A program made the translations under genes and the position numbers. Under the pieces are notes generated by a model that saw only the letters and a list, made by a program, of their open reading frames with translations, searched no databases and was not told the origin of the DNA. A stretch of DNA of 64,000 nt from an uncultured Dehalococcoidia bacterium (lineage in GTDB: Bacteria > Chloroflexota > Dehalococcoidia > Tepidiformales > Tepidiformaceae): assembly GCA_938015525.1 (NCBI GenBank), contig CALLPC010000014.1, positions 1 through 64,000 on the forward strand, written 5' to 3'. Below, in pieces: positions 25,877-33,769 of this stretch (its first letter is position 1; each line of letters opens with the position of its first letter).

Positions 25877-26398
25877 CTACACGAAGAACCCGATTCCCTG
25901 GGCGCCCTTGATCGTGTTCACCTCCCCGAGGTGCATGAACCCGTGCGTCATCACCACCTGCCGCAGCACCTTCCACTTCGGCATCTCGCCCAGCGGCCGG
26001 ATCTGCTGCACCTGCTCCAGCTCCTCCAGCGGCACGCTCTTCACGTAGTCGAGCGTCACCGCCTTCACCCGCTGGCAGTACTCCCGCAGCGGCCCGACCT
26101 GCACCTTCAGCGCCCGCGCATCTTCCAGCGACATCCCCGTCCCCTGTCCCACCGGCGGCAGGCCCAGCCGCTCGGCAAACCCCTCCGACATCCAGACCGT
26201 CGGCTTCCGCCCCTGCAGCACGAAATTCACGATGTCGTCCTGGGTCCGCAGCGTATGCCATGCATTGAACCCGATGCTCACCGTCTTCCCCGGTGGCAGC
26301 CAGTTCGCCTGCTCATCCGTCAGGTCCTTCAGCGCCGAATCGAACCAGTCGTTCAGCTGCTCGATGCCGTCGAGCAGCATCTCGCGAATCCCGGTCAT
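25877..26398 (-). CDS. DinB-fold (four-helix bundle) metalloprotein
   Basis: The 173-residue product starts MTGIREMLLDGIEQLNDWFD and has the DinB/DUF664-type pattern of helices with metal-ligand histidines: FNAWHTLRTQDDI and near the end VMTHGFMHLGEVNTIKGAQG. Members of this superfamily (unrelated to DinB polymerase) include thiol-dependent transferases and many proteins of unknown role. The -10 box (TAGACT at 26445-26440) and AGGAGGA ribosome binding site show it is an ordinary leadered gene. Confidence 0.8.
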   Translation of the reverse strand: MTGIREMLLDGIEQLNDWFDSALKDLTDEQANWLPPGKTVSIGFNAWHTLRTQDDIVNFVLQGRKPTVWMSEGFAERLGLPPVGQGTGMSLEDARALKVQVGPLREYCQRVKAVTLDYVKSVPLEELEQVQQIRPLGEMPKWKVLRQVVMTHGFMHLGEVNTIKGAQGIGFFV

Positions 26399-26403
26399 GC
26401 TCG

Positions 26404-26445
26404 TCCTCCTCAGCAGGTGCTCAGTGCGCGTGCCGGCGGAGTCTA
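26404..26445 (-). promoter_or_regulatory. Promoter (TAGACT) and AGGAGGA ribosome binding site of the DinB-fold gene
   Basis: TAGACT (26445-26440 on the minus strand) is followed about 30 bases later by AGGAGGA (26410-26404), 5 bases before ATG 26398. This is a clear leadered counter-example to the leaderless genes in this window. Confidence 0.5.
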
Positions 26446-26464
26446 CCCCTCCCCGTAGGTTTCT

Positions 26465-27454
26465 TCAAACAACGGAACCCGGCAGCGCCAGGTCCGCCGC
26501 CCGCAGCAGTCGCCGCTCCCCCCGCCGCGCGAGGTCTGCATGCCGGACCAGCGCATACAGCGCCTCCATCCGCGGCACCGCAACCCCCAGTTCCCGCGCC
26601 CGCCGCACCGGATTCCCGAGAATCGCCTCCGACTCCAGCGGCCGCCCCAGCACATAATCGATCACCATGCTCGTCCGGTAGTCCCCCATCGCCTCCGTCT
26701 GGGCGAACATCCGCGCCACCACCTCCTCCTCGTTGAGCCGCGCGGGGCTCCCCAGCGCCCCCAGGTCGGCGTTCCCGGCCCGGACCACCTCCCGCATCGC
26801 ACCTTCCGCGAACGCCCGCAGCTCCGGGTCCCCGAGCACCGTCCAGGTCCCGATGCCGCCCCCGGCCACGCTCAGCCCGTTGAACGGCACGTTCCAGCAG
26901 AGCTTCTCCCACCGCGCATACCGCAGGTTCGGCGCCACCACCGTCTCGATGCCCGCGCCCCGGAACAGTTCCGCCAGCTCGCCGCATGCCCCCGCGTCGT
27001 CCTCCAGGTGCCCGACCGAAACCCTCCCGTACTCCAGGTGGTGGATGACGCCCGGCTCCCCGCGATTGATGCAGACGAACGCCATCCCCCCGAAAATCCG
27101 CCGCCGCTCGAATCGCTCCGCCAGCCGCTCCTCGTTCCCCAGCCCGTTCATCAGCGCCACGACCCGCGTCCCCGGCCCCACGCACGGCGCGATGAGGGCC
27201 GCTGCCTCGTCGATAGCCGTCGCCTTCAGGGCGCAGATGACCCAGTCGACCTGCCCGACCTCCTCCGCCCGCGCGAAGCACTGCACCGGCCGCAGCCAGA
27301 AATCTCCATCCTTGCTGAAGACGCGCAGCCCCCGTTCCCGCCACGCCGCGTACTCGCTCCGTACGAGGAACCGCACGTCGTGCCCCGCCAGCGCCAGCCG
27401 GCCCCCGTAATACCCGCCGACGGCGCCCGCACCGATGACCGCGATCGTCGCCAC
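26465..27454 (-). CDS. panE: 2-dehydropantoate 2-reductase family protein
   Basis: The 329-residue product has the Rossmann NADPH motif IAVIGAGAVGGYYGGRLALAG at its N-terminus, the VICALKATAIDEAA block, the ALMNGLGNEERLAERF motif with catalytic-region asparagine, and RYARWEKLCWNVPFNGLSV with the conserved lysine. It should reduce ketopantoate to pantoate in coenzyme A synthesis, although paralogues of this family act on other substrates. GTG 27454 was chosen because a TATCCT -10 box lies 6 bases upstream and the Rossmann strand begins at residue 3; the frame is open to 27493. Confidence 0.88.
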   Translation of the reverse strand: MATIAVIGAGAVGGYYGGRLALAGHDVRFLVRSEYAAWRERGLRVFSKDGDFWLRPVQCFARAEEVGQVDWVICALKATAIDEAAALIAPCVGPGTRVVALMNGLGNEERLAERFERRRIFGGMAFVCINRGEPGVIHHLEYGRVSVGHLEDDAGACGELAELFRGAGIETVVAPNLRYARWEKLCWNVPFNGLSVAGGGIGTWTVLGDPELRAFAEGAMREVVRAGNADLGALGSPARLNEEEVVARMFAQTEAMGDYRTSMVIDYVLGRPLESEAILGNPVRRARELGVAVPRMEALYALVRHADLARRGERRLLRAADLALPGSVV

Positions 27455-27466
27455 GCGCGCAGGATA
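27455..27466 (-). promoter_or_regulatory. Leaderless-type -10 (TATCCT) of panE
   Basis: On the minus strand TATCCT (27466-27461) is followed by GCGCGC and then GTG 27454. It selects this GTG as start over upstream in-frame codons. Confidence 0.5.
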
Positions 27467-27494
27467 CGCAATCGCGGCCCCCGGCGGCAGCACC

Positions 27495-28427
27495 TCAGCC
27501 GGCCAGCTCGTGCAGCGCGGCCCGCACCTCCGCGGCCCGTTCGATCGCCTCCTCCGGTGTCCCCTGCGCTGTGATCAGGTTCACGTGGCGTGCCCCCCGC
27601 TCGACGAACTCCCAAACGAACGCCGCCACCTCCTGCGCCGTCCCGTACGGCGTGTACCGCTCGAACCGCTCGAACGGCACCCGGTAGGTCGCCTCCATCG
27701 CCTCCCCTACCAGCGACCGCGCCGCCGCCCGGTCGTCCGCCACGCTCGTCCAGAACTGCATCCCGCCCTCGATGGCCGCCGGGTCGCGCCCCGCCTCCGC
27801 CGCGTAGCTGCCCACCCGCTCCATCGCCTCCCCGAACCGCTCCGGGCTCAGCCAGATGCCCGTGTACCCGTCCCCAAGCCGCCCTGCCCGCCGGAGTGCC
27901 GCCTCGCTCCGCCCCCCGACGAAAATCGGCACCGGGCGCAACGGTTTCGGGTACACCGTCACCCCCTCGAGCGTGAAGTGCCGCCCCCGGAACGTCACGC
28001 TGTCCTCCGTCCACAGCCGCCGCAGGATGACGATCGCCTCGTTCGCCCGCGCCCCCCGCGTCCGCGGGTCTACCCCGCAGCTCCAGAACTCGTGCGGGTC
28101 TTCCCCCCCGACGCCGATGCCCAGCGTGAACCGCCCCATGCTCAGCTGGTCCAGCTGCGCGACCTGGAGCGCCACCGGCACCGGGTGTCGAAGCGGCAGC
28201 AGGTAGACCGCCGTCTTCAAATCGACCCGCTCCGTCACCGCTGCCGCTGCCGTCAGCGTGACCAGCCCATCGTTCCCGTACCCGTAGAACGTGACGTGGT
28301 CCCCAGCCACCAGCCCGTCCAGCCCCAGCCGCTCCGCCCGCCGGGCGGCATCCAGCACCATCTCCCCCGTTGTCCCCGTGCGCAGGTCCCAACCCCGCAG
28401 CATGACCGAGACGTGTGGCGCCCGCAT
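27495..28427 (-). CDS. LLM-class (luciferase-like) flavin/F420-dependent oxidoreductase
   Basis: The 310-residue TIM-barrel protein has GLVAGDHVTFYGYGNDG, KTAVYLLPLRHPVPVALQVA, QLDQLSMGRFTLGIGVGGE, and RGRHFTLEGVTVYPKPLRPV, typical of F420-dependent N5,N10-methylenetetrahydromethanopterin reductase-like enzymes. Whether it uses F420 or FMN cannot be decided from sequence alone. ATG 28427 is preferred to ATG 28439 because a TATGAT box lies 7 bases before it. panE follows 40 bases downstream, with its own -10. Confidence 0.88.
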   Translation of the reverse strand: MRAPHVSVMLRGWDLRTGTTGEMVLDAARRAERLGLDGLVAGDHVTFYGYGNDGLVTLTAAAAVTERVDLKTAVYLLPLRHPVPVALQVAQLDQLSMGRFTLGIGVGGEDPHEFWSCGVDPRTRGARANEAIVILRRLWTEDSVTFRGRHFTLEGVTVYPKPLRPVPIFVGGRSEAALRRAGRLGDGYTGIWLSPERFGEAMERVGSYAAEAGRDPAAIEGGMQFWTSVADDRAAARSLVGEAMEATYRVPFERFERYTPYGTAQEVAAFVWEFVERGARHVNLITAQGTPEEAIERAAEVRAALHELAG

Positions 28428-28440
28428 GGCCCAGATCATA
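28428..28440 (-). promoter_or_regulatory. Leaderless-type -10 (TATGAT) of the LLM oxidoreductase gene
   Basis: TATGAT (28440-28435, minus strand) overlaps the alternative upstream ATG at 28439 and lies 7 bases before ATG 28427, so it both marks a leaderless start and rules against the longer frame. Confidence 0.55.
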
Positions 28441-28477
28441 GGCCCCGCCGACGCTTTGCGCGTTCACCTCCATCTGG

Positions 28478-28483
28478 GATAGT
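28478..28483 (+). promoter_or_regulatory. Candidate -10 (GATAGT) of the histidine phosphatase gene
   Basis: GATAGT lies 32 bases before ATG 28516. A CCCGGAG ribosome binding site about 10 bases before the ATG fits a leadered transcript. Confidence 0.35.
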
Positions 28484-28515
28484 GCCCCCGAAACCTTCCT
28501 GCTCCCGGAGCCCCT

Positions 28516-29226
28516 ATGTCCCACGGCACCGCCCGCTCACCGATGATCTTCGACCGCGCCTTCCTCACCGACGTCGAAGGCGTCACCGAGCTCATCTTCG
28601 TCCGCCACGGCGAACAGTTCATCCCCGACCCCCGCAACGGCCCCGTCGGCGATACCATCGACCCGCCCCTCAGCGAACGCGGCCGCCAGCAGGCCGAAGC
28701 CGTCGCCGCCCGCCTCAGCGCCGACCGCGTCGACGCCGTCTACGCCAGCCCCCTCCAGCGCGCCCTCGAAACCGGCCGCGCCATCGCCCGCCACCACCGC
28801 CTCGAACCGGTCGTCATCGACGACCTCCGCGAAGTCGAGATCTTCCGCGATATCCCCGCCGAGCAGTCCGCCGTCGAATTCCTCGGCCGCGACCTCCTCC
28901 TCGGCATCCGCGAGCGGATGCTCCGCGAACGGAAGTGGGACGTCTACCCCTACTCGGAATCCTCCTTCGAATTCCGCAAGCGCACCGTCAACGCCGTCGA
29001 AGCCATCATCGCCGGCAACCAGGGCCGGCGCGTCGTCATCGCCTGCCACGGCGGCGTCATCAACGCCTATATCGGGCACATCATCGGCAGCCCCTACGAC
29101 ATGTTCTTCCGCCCGGCCCACGCCTCCATCTCCATCGTCTTCGCCGGCGAAGGCATCCGCGCCCTCCAGTCCCTCAACGACGTCCACCACCTGCGCACCG
29201 GCGAGTGGAACCTCGTCTCCCACTGA
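28516..29226 (+). CDS. Histidine phosphatase family protein
   Basis: The 236-residue product has the phosphohistidine motif LIFVRHGEQF, the SERGRQQAEAVAARL segment, VYASPLQRALETGRAIA, and a second catalytic histidine in VVIACHGGVINAYIGHI. It belongs to the phosphoglycerate mutase-like superfamily; the substrate (sugar phosphate, nucleotide or cofactor precursor) is unclear. Two N-terminal in-frame ATGs are possible; ATG 28516 has the better ribosome binding site. Confidence 0.9.
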   Translation: MSHGTARSPMIFDRAFLTDVEGVTELIFVRHGEQFIPDPRNGPVGDTIDPPLSERGRQQAEAVAARLSADRVDAVYASPLQRALETGRAIARHHRLEPVVIDDLREVEIFRDIPAEQSAVEFLGRDLLLGIRERMLRERKWDVYPYSESSFEFRKRTVNAVEAIIAGNQGRRVVIACHGGVINAYIGHIIGSPYDMFFRPAHASISIVFAGEGIRALQSLNDVHHLRTGEWNLVSH

Positions 29227-29258
29227 GACCCCAGGCGGCGCACAACCCCGGCCCGGGC

Positions 29259-29264
29259 TAGAAT
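29259..29264 (+). promoter_or_regulatory. Candidate -10 (TAGAAT) of the SDR gene
   Basis: TAGAAT lies 35 bases before GTG 29300; a TGGAGGA ribosome binding site follows at 29287-29293. This is a clean leadered promoter. Confidence 0.45.
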
Positions 29265-29299
29265 CCCGCCACCACGCTCACCTGCCTGGAGGATGCCCC

Positions 29300-30067
29300 G
29301 TGCCCATCGCTGATTTCTCCCTCGCCGGGAAAGTCGCCATCGTCACCGGCGGAAGCCGCGGCATCGGCCGCTCCATCGCCATCGCCCTCGCCGAGGCCGG
29401 CGCCGATGTCGCCGTCGCCGCCCGCAAACCCGAAAGCCTCGAAGAAACCGTCGCCGCCATCCGCGCCGCCGGCCGCCGCGCCATCGCCGTCCCCACCAAC
29501 GTGCGCGACATGGCCGCCCTCGAAAACCTCGTCGCCGAGACCAAACGCCAGCTCGGCCGCATCGACATCCTCGTCAACAACGCAGCCACCAACCCCGTCT
29601 TCGGCCCCATCGCCAACCTCGACGAGCGCGCCTGGGACACCATCATGACCACCAACCTCAAATCCGCCTTCTTCCTCAGCAAGCTCGTCCGGCAGGCCAT
29701 CCTCGAGCATGGCCAGGGCGGCTCCATCATCAACGTCAGCTCCACCGGCGGCTTCCGCGCCTCCACCGGCCTCGGCGCCTACTCCATCTCCAAGGCCGCC
29801 GTCATCATGCTCACCCAGGTCTGCGCCAAGGAATGGGGCGCCGATGGCATCCGCGTCAACTGCATCGCCCCAGGCCTCATCCGCACCGAATTCTCCCGCG
29901 CCCTCTGGGAGAACGAAGCCATCCTCAAAAACTCCGTCCAGTCCTCCGCCCTCAAGCGCATCGGCGAGCCGGACGAAATGGCCGGCGCCGTCGTCTACTT
30001 CGCCAGCCCCGCCAGCTCCTTCACCACCGGCCAGACCCTCATCCTCGACGGGGGCGCCCTCGCCTGA
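29300..30067 (+). CDS. Short-chain dehydrogenase/reductase
   Basis: The 255-residue classical SDR has the cofactor motif VTGGSRGIGR (TGxxxGxG), LVNNAATNP (NNAG-like), the catalytic serine region INVSSTGGFRASTG, the YSISK active site (Tyr and Lys), and the IAPGLIRTEF segment. The arginine in AARKP suggests NADP(H) preference. It could act as a 3-oxoacyl reductase or on other alcohols. The start is GTG 29300 after a strong ribosome binding site. The GNAT gene follows by 4 bases. Confidence 0.92.
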   Translation: MPIADFSLAGKVAIVTGGSRGIGRSIAIALAEAGADVAVAARKPESLEETVAAIRAAGRRAIAVPTNVRDMAALENLVAETKRQLGRIDILVNNAATNPVFGPIANLDERAWDTIMTTNLKSAFFLSKLVRQAILEHGQGGSIINVSSTGGFRASTGLGAYSISKAAVIMLTQVCAKEWGADGIRVNCIAPGLIRTEFSRALWENEAILKNSVQSSALKRIGEPDEMAGAVVYFASPASSFTTGQTLILDGGALA

Positions 30068-30071
30068 CCTC

Positions 30072-30551
30072 ATGACCGACATGCTCGTCCGGCTCTACGC
30101 CCTCCCACCGGTCGAGCCGCACCTCCAGCAGCTCGCCGCCCTCGGTATCGCCTGCCGTCGCCCGGAGGCCTACGAGCGCTCTGCCGTCCTCGCCTTCGTC
30201 CGGGCCAGCTTTCCTCGCTGGGAGGACGAGCTCACCGTCACGCTCTCCCGCAGCCCGGCCACCTGCTACGTCGCCGCCCGGGCCGGCACCGTGCTCGGCT
30301 TCGCCTGCTACCACGCCACCAGGCCGAACTTCTTCGGCCCCACCGGCGTCGACGAAGCCGAGCGCGGCCGCGGCATCGGCACGGCGCTCCTCCTCCTCTC
30401 CCTCCACGCTATGGCCGCCGAGGGCTACGCCTACGCCATCATCGGCAGCGTCGGACCCGCCGACTTCTACGCCCGGGCCGTCGGCGCCATCCCCATCCCC
30501 GGCAGCGACCCCGGCATCTACGCCGACCGCCTCCCCCCGCCCTCCGCGTAG
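30072..30551 (+). CDS. GNAT family N-acetyltransferase
   Basis: The 159-residue product has a GNAT core with VAARAGTVLGFACYHATRPN and the acetyl-CoA pyrophosphate loop ERGRGIGTALLLLSLHAMAA (RGRGIG), followed by IIGSVGPADFYARAVGA. The acceptor is unknown. It lies 4 bases after the SDR gene and should be cotranscribed with it. Confidence 0.88.
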   Translation: MTDMLVRLYALPPVEPHLQQLAALGIACRRPEAYERSAVLAFVRASFPRWEDELTVTLSRSPATCYVAARAGTVLGFACYHATRPNFFGPTGVDEAERGRGIGTALLLLSLHAMAAEGYAYAIIGSVGPADFYARAVGAIPIPGSDPGIYADRLPPPSA

Positions 30552-30676
30552 ACCCCGCGGAAACGCACGGGAACAGCCGGTGAAATTCCCTTTAACGATG
30601 GCCTCCAGCCGTACAGCAACCCCCACCGCGTACCGACACTCCGGGTGAGGCCGCACACGAGGAGCTTCACCGCCCG
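30552..30676 (+). promoter_or_regulatory. Structured 125-base leader before the EAL-CBS-GGDEF gene
   Basis: Two hairpins can be drawn. GGGAA pairs with TTCCC across a 12-base loop at about 30570-30591. Near the gene, GGTGA-g-GC pairs with GC-t-TCACC, placing the GAGGAG ribosome binding site in the loop. A TTTAAC hexamer after the first hairpin could be a -10. This would allow control of translation, but no known riboswitch class fits; the c-di-GMP-I and cobalamin cores are not present. Confidence 0.3.
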
Positions 30677-32446
30677 ATGCCACCGACCAGTCACCTCGCC
30701 GCGACAATCTCCGCTGCCGCCACCCGGCGTGCCGTCCGCGCCGCCCTCGATGCCGGCGCCGTCCGCAGCCTCTGCCAGCCCATCGCCTCCCTGTCCACCG
30801 CGGAAATCCTCGGTTACGAGGCGCTCTCGCGCCCGGATGCCCCCCCGCCCCTCGATAATCCCCAGGAGTTCCTCGCCGCTGCGAGCGCCTGCAACCTCCT
30901 CGAAAAAGCCGACCAGAGCTGGCGCCTCGCCGCCATCACCCGCTTCGGCCAGCTCATCGCCCACGAACAGCTCCTCTTCCTCAACTGCACCCCCTCGGCC
31001 CTCACCTCAGGCGTCCTCGCCCCCGCCGCCTTCCAGGCCACCGTCCGCGCGCACGGCCTCCAGCCCGAACGGGTCGTCCTCGAACTCACCGAAGAAAGCG
31101 TCATCGACGACTTCGCCCACCTCCGCCGTACCGTCTCCGCCTTCCGCACTGCGGGCTTCCTCTTCGCCATCGACGATGCGGGCGCCGGCCCTTCCAGCCT
31201 CCAGTCCATCGTCGAACTCCGCCCCGATTTCATCAAACTCGACCGCTGGCTCGCCCGCGACATCGAATTCGACCGCGGCCGCCGTTCGATGGTCGAAGCC
31301 ATCTGCAACTTCGCCCGCCAGGTCGGCGCGCGCGTCATCGCGGAAGGGATCGAAACCCGCGAACAGCTCATCGCCTTCGCAGAGCTCGGCGCCGATTTCG
31401 CCCAGGGCTTCTTCCTCGGCCGGCCGGAGCCCCTCCCGGTCTCCATCGCGCCCGAGGCACGCACCGCCATCCACCGCGCCAACCGCCAGCGCCGCGAGGC
31501 CCCCCTCGTCTCGCGCGTCGGCGACCTCGTGACCATCACCCCGACAGTGACAGCCGCCACCCTCGGCCACCGCCTCATGGAGCACTTCACCAATAACCGC
31601 CACCTCGAAGCCGTGGTCGTCCTCGATGGCGCCCGCGTCGAAGGCATCGTCACCCGCGGCCGGATCTTCGAGCGGATGTCCGGCCAGTTCGGCCTCCCCC
31701 TCAACGGCCGCCGCCCCGCCGCCCAGCTCTGCGCCCCCGCCACCTGCATCGATGCCTCCGCCTCCCCCAGGGCCGCCGCCCGCGCCGCCCTCGAACGCCC
31801 CGCACCCTTCCAGCAGGACCCCCTCGTCGTCCTCGAAGGCCCGCTCCTCGCCGGTATCGTACGCGTCCACGAACTCCTCCAGGCCGTCCTCGCTGAAGAA
31901 GTCGCCGAGGCGCGCCACCTCAACCCCCTCACCGGCCTCCCCGGCAACCGCCGCATCCGCGACCACCTCGAACAGCTCCGCACCAGCCCGTCCGGCTGGT
32001 ACGTCCTCTACGCCGACCTCGACCACTTCAAGCGTTTCAACGACGTCTGCGGCTTCGCCCACGGCGACGCCGCCATTTACGAACTCTCCCGCATCCTCCT
32101 CGATGCCGCACAGGTCACCGCCCACGACACCTTCCTCGGGCACGTCGGCGGCGATGACTTCATCCTCACCGTCCACCGCGCCGACCTCGAGGCCTTCCAG
32201 GCCGCCTGCGGCCGGGTCTTCCAGCAGCCCCGCTGGTTCGACCCCGACGGCAAACTCCCGCCAGACATCACCCTGACCGTCTCCGTTGCCTGCCTCCCCC
32301 TCGACCGCCTCGCCCACCTCGACTATGAACGCCTCGCAGCCACCGTCGCCCGCGTCAAGCGGCACGTCAAGGATGCCGGCGGCAACCGCTTCGTCATCCT
32401 CGACGACCTCCCCGTTCCGCTCGAGGGGAACACCCAGGCGGCCTGA
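30677..32446 (+). CDS. EAL-CBS-GGDEF c-di-GMP signalling protein
   Basis: The 589-residue soluble protein has an N-terminal EAL domain (about 1-265), a pair of CBS motifs (about 275-400), and a C-terminal GGDEF domain (about 415-575). The EAL residues are largely intact: YEALSR, LNCTPS, LELTEES, AIDDAGAG, FIKLDR, AEGIET and QGFFLGRP; the DDFG loop-6 phenylalanine is alanine. The cyclase motif is GGDDF with LYADLDHFKRFND before it; the RxxD inhibitory site is not conserved (TAHD). EAL first, CBS in the middle and GGDEF last resembles a known soluble sensor layout (Xanthomonas XAC0495-like). CBS pairs bind adenine nucleotides, so it may tie c-di-GMP to energy state. Flagellar genes lie 21 kb away. 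Confidence 0.92.
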   Translation: MPPTSHLAATISAAATRRAVRAALDAGAVRSLCQPIASLSTAEILGYEALSRPDAPPPLDNPQEFLAAASACNLLEKADQSWRLAAITRFGQLIAHEQLLFLNCTPSALTSGVLAPAAFQATVRAHGLQPERVVLELTEESVIDDFAHLRRTVSAFRTAGFLFAIDDAGAGPSSLQSIVELRPDFIKLDRWLARDIEFDRGRRSMVEAICNFARQVGARVIAEGIETREQLIAFAELGADFAQGFFLGRPEPLPVSIAPEARTAIHRANRQRREAPLVSRVGDLVTITPTVTAATLGHRLMEHFTNNRHLEAVVVLDGARVEGIVTRGRIFERMSGQFGLPLNGRRPAAQLCAPATCIDASASPRAAARAALERPAPFQQDPLVVLEGPLLAGIVRVHELLQAVLAEEVAEARHLNPLTGLPGNRRIRDHLEQLRTSPSGWYVLYADLDHFKRFNDVCGFAHGDAAIYELSRILLDAAQVTAHDTFLGHVGGDDFILTVHRADLEAFQAACGRVFQQPRWFDPDGKLPPDITLTVSVACLPLDRLAHLDYERLAATVARVKRHVKDAGGNRFVILDDLPVPLEGNTQAA

Positions 32447-32463
32447 GCACCGGCTCGCCGGGA

Positions 32464-32527
32464 AGCCGAACGGTGCGTAGACTGCATTCGAGTCCGAACT
32501 TGCCCCGCAGCGGGCGACCGTTCGGCT
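32464..32527. promoter_or_regulatory. Paired 11-bp inverted repeats flanking the tetR promoter
   Basis: AGCCGAACGGT (32464-32474) and its exact complement ACCGTTCGGCT (32517-32527) lie 42 bases apart, with centres 53 bases apart, close to five helical turns. Between them is a TAGACT -10 box (32478-32483). The layout suggests two operator half-sites on the same DNA face for autoregulation by the TetR protein encoded 22 bases downstream. Confidence 0.5.
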
Positions 32528-32549
32528 GACCCCTTGCACCGGAGACAGC

Positions 32550-33149
32550 ATGACCCCAGCCCCTGCACCCCCCGGCCGCCTCGAGCGCCGGAAAGCCCGC
32601 ACCCGCGCCGCCATCCTCGATGCCGCCAGCCGCCTGTTCCACGAACAGGGCTTCGAGGACACCTCCATCCAGCAAATCGCCGACCTCGCCGATACCGGCG
32701 TCGGCACCCTCTACGGCTACTTCGCCTCCAAGGAAGACCTCCTCCGCGAAGTCCTCCGCGTCTCCCGCGACGAAGCCGTCGCCCGGTACCGCTCCGCCGT
32801 CGCCGGCGACACCCCGGCTATCGACCGCGTCTGCACCGCCCTCGGCACCATGGCCGAGTACCTCGAGGCCCACCGCCGCCTCCTCGTTTCCATCTTCCGC
32901 CTCGCCGCCCGCAACCAGTCATTCGACGACGAATACGCCGACTGGCTGCTCCGCAGCTTCACCGACCTCATCGAATCCGGCATCCGCTCCGGCGAATTCC
33001 GTCCCGTCCCGCCCGATGCTGCCGCGCGCATGCTCATGACGGCCATGATGACCGCCAGCCTCGGCATCGGCGCCTGGGCCGGGCGCACCGGCGACCCTGC
33101 CGCCATCGTCGAAATCCAGCAGCTCGCCCGCGCCCTCCTCCTCCGCTGA
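32550..33149 (+). CDS. TetR family transcriptional regulator
   Basis: The 199-residue product has an N-terminal Tet[24 protein letters not shown] then [28 protein letters not shown]. The C-terminal ligand domain (about residues 65-199) is helical with an all-purpose LFRLAARN segment and a hydrophobic C-terminus. The ligand is unknown. A CACCGGAG ribosome binding site precedes ATG 32550. The adjacent inverted repeats suggest self-regulation. It is followed by a large hairpin and no downstream cotranscribed gene. Confidence 0.92.
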   Translation: MTPAPAPPGRLERRKARTRAAILDAASRLFHEQGFEDTSIQQIADLADTGVGTLYGYFASKEDLLREVLRVSRDEAVARYRSAVAGDTPAIDRVCTALGTMAEYLEAHRRLLVSIFRLAARNQSFDDEYADWLLRSFTDLIESGIRSGEFRPVPPDAAARMLMTAMMTASLGIGAWAGRTGDPAAIVEIQQLARALLLR

Positions 33150-33158
33150 AGATGGCGA

Positions 33159-33218
33159 GCGGCGCGACGGCACACTCCGGAATGGGGGACCGGGGCGTCT
33201 CACCTGCCGTCGCGCCGC
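33159..33218. terminator. 14-bp stem, 32-base loop hairpin between convergent genes
   Basis: GCGGCGCGACGGCA (33159-33172) and its exact complement (33205-33218) lie 9 bases after the tetR stop, in the spacer before the convergent DUF1232 gene. A 14-bp perfect stem is well beyond chance. There is no T-run, so it could be a Rho-dependent or bidirectional terminator, or a degenerate REP-like element. Confidence 0.5.
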
Positions 33219-33283
33219 GGCCGCCGGGGCACCACAGAAACCCCCGCGGCTCCCGATACCCTGCGCCCCGCCAGCACCGCCGC

Positions 33284-33682
33284 CTACGGCCCTTCGCCCC
33301 CATCCCCATCGTCCGAATGTTCCCCGCCTTCCGCCTCCGCGAAAGCTGCCTCCAGGCTCGCCCGCGACGCGAACACCAGCAGCAGCCACACGAACAGCAC
33401 GAACGCCGCCGCATCGTCGGCCATCCCCACCACCGGGACGACGTCCGGGATCAGGTCAAACGGCAGCAGCAGATAGGCCAGCAGCGCTCCCGCTGCCAGC
33501 CGGCCCGGCCAGCCCAGCCGCCCGGCCCGCAGCACCGCCCGCAAGAACCGCAGCTTCTGCCGCCGCCCCAGCCCGAGGAACCGCCGTCCCGCCGGGCTCC
33601 GCCGCAACCCCCACCACCCCAGTCCCAGCGCCGCGCCCGTTACGGCCAGCACCGCCGCCACCGCGAGCAGCCAGTTCACCAC
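33284..33682 (-). CDS. DUF1232 (YkvA-like) membrane protein
   Basis: The 132-residue product has an N-terminal helix ([21 protein letters not shown]), a basic stretch, and the DUF1232 signature [34 protein letters not shown], ending in an acidic tail. The function of the family is unknown; it is widespread in membranes of Gram-positive and Chloroflexota bacteria. The start is a tandem GTG-GTG at 33682. It is divergent from folE. Confidence 0.82.
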   Translation of the reverse strand: MVNWLLAVAAVLAVTGAALGLGWWGLRRSPAGRRFLGLGRRQKLRFLRAVLRAGRLGWPGRLAAGALLAYLLLPFDLIPDVVPVVGMADDAAAFVLFVWLLLVFASRASLEAAFAEAEGGEHSDDGDGGEGP

Positions 33683-33734
33683 GCCGCCGCCCCGGGTGTC
33701 AGCCTCCGCGCCCCGCGGGTGCCCCCGTCCCTGC

Positions 33735-33740
33735 TACCAT
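33735..33740 (+). promoter_or_regulatory. Candidate -10 (TACCAT) of folE
   Basis: TACCAT lies 29 bases before GTG 33770, with a GCGGAG ribosome binding site at about 33758-33763. Confidence 0.45.
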
Positions 33741-33769
33741 CGCAGCGAACCTCCACCGCGGAGCACCCC

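Noticed and set aside
30560-30620. Cobalamin or c-di-GMP riboswitch-like text (GGGAA...GGTGAAAT...) before the EAL-CBS-GGDEF gene
   Set aside because: The P4-type stem needed for a cobalamin box does not pair, and the GGGACGCAAAGCC core of c-di-GMP-I is absent. Only simple hairpins remain.
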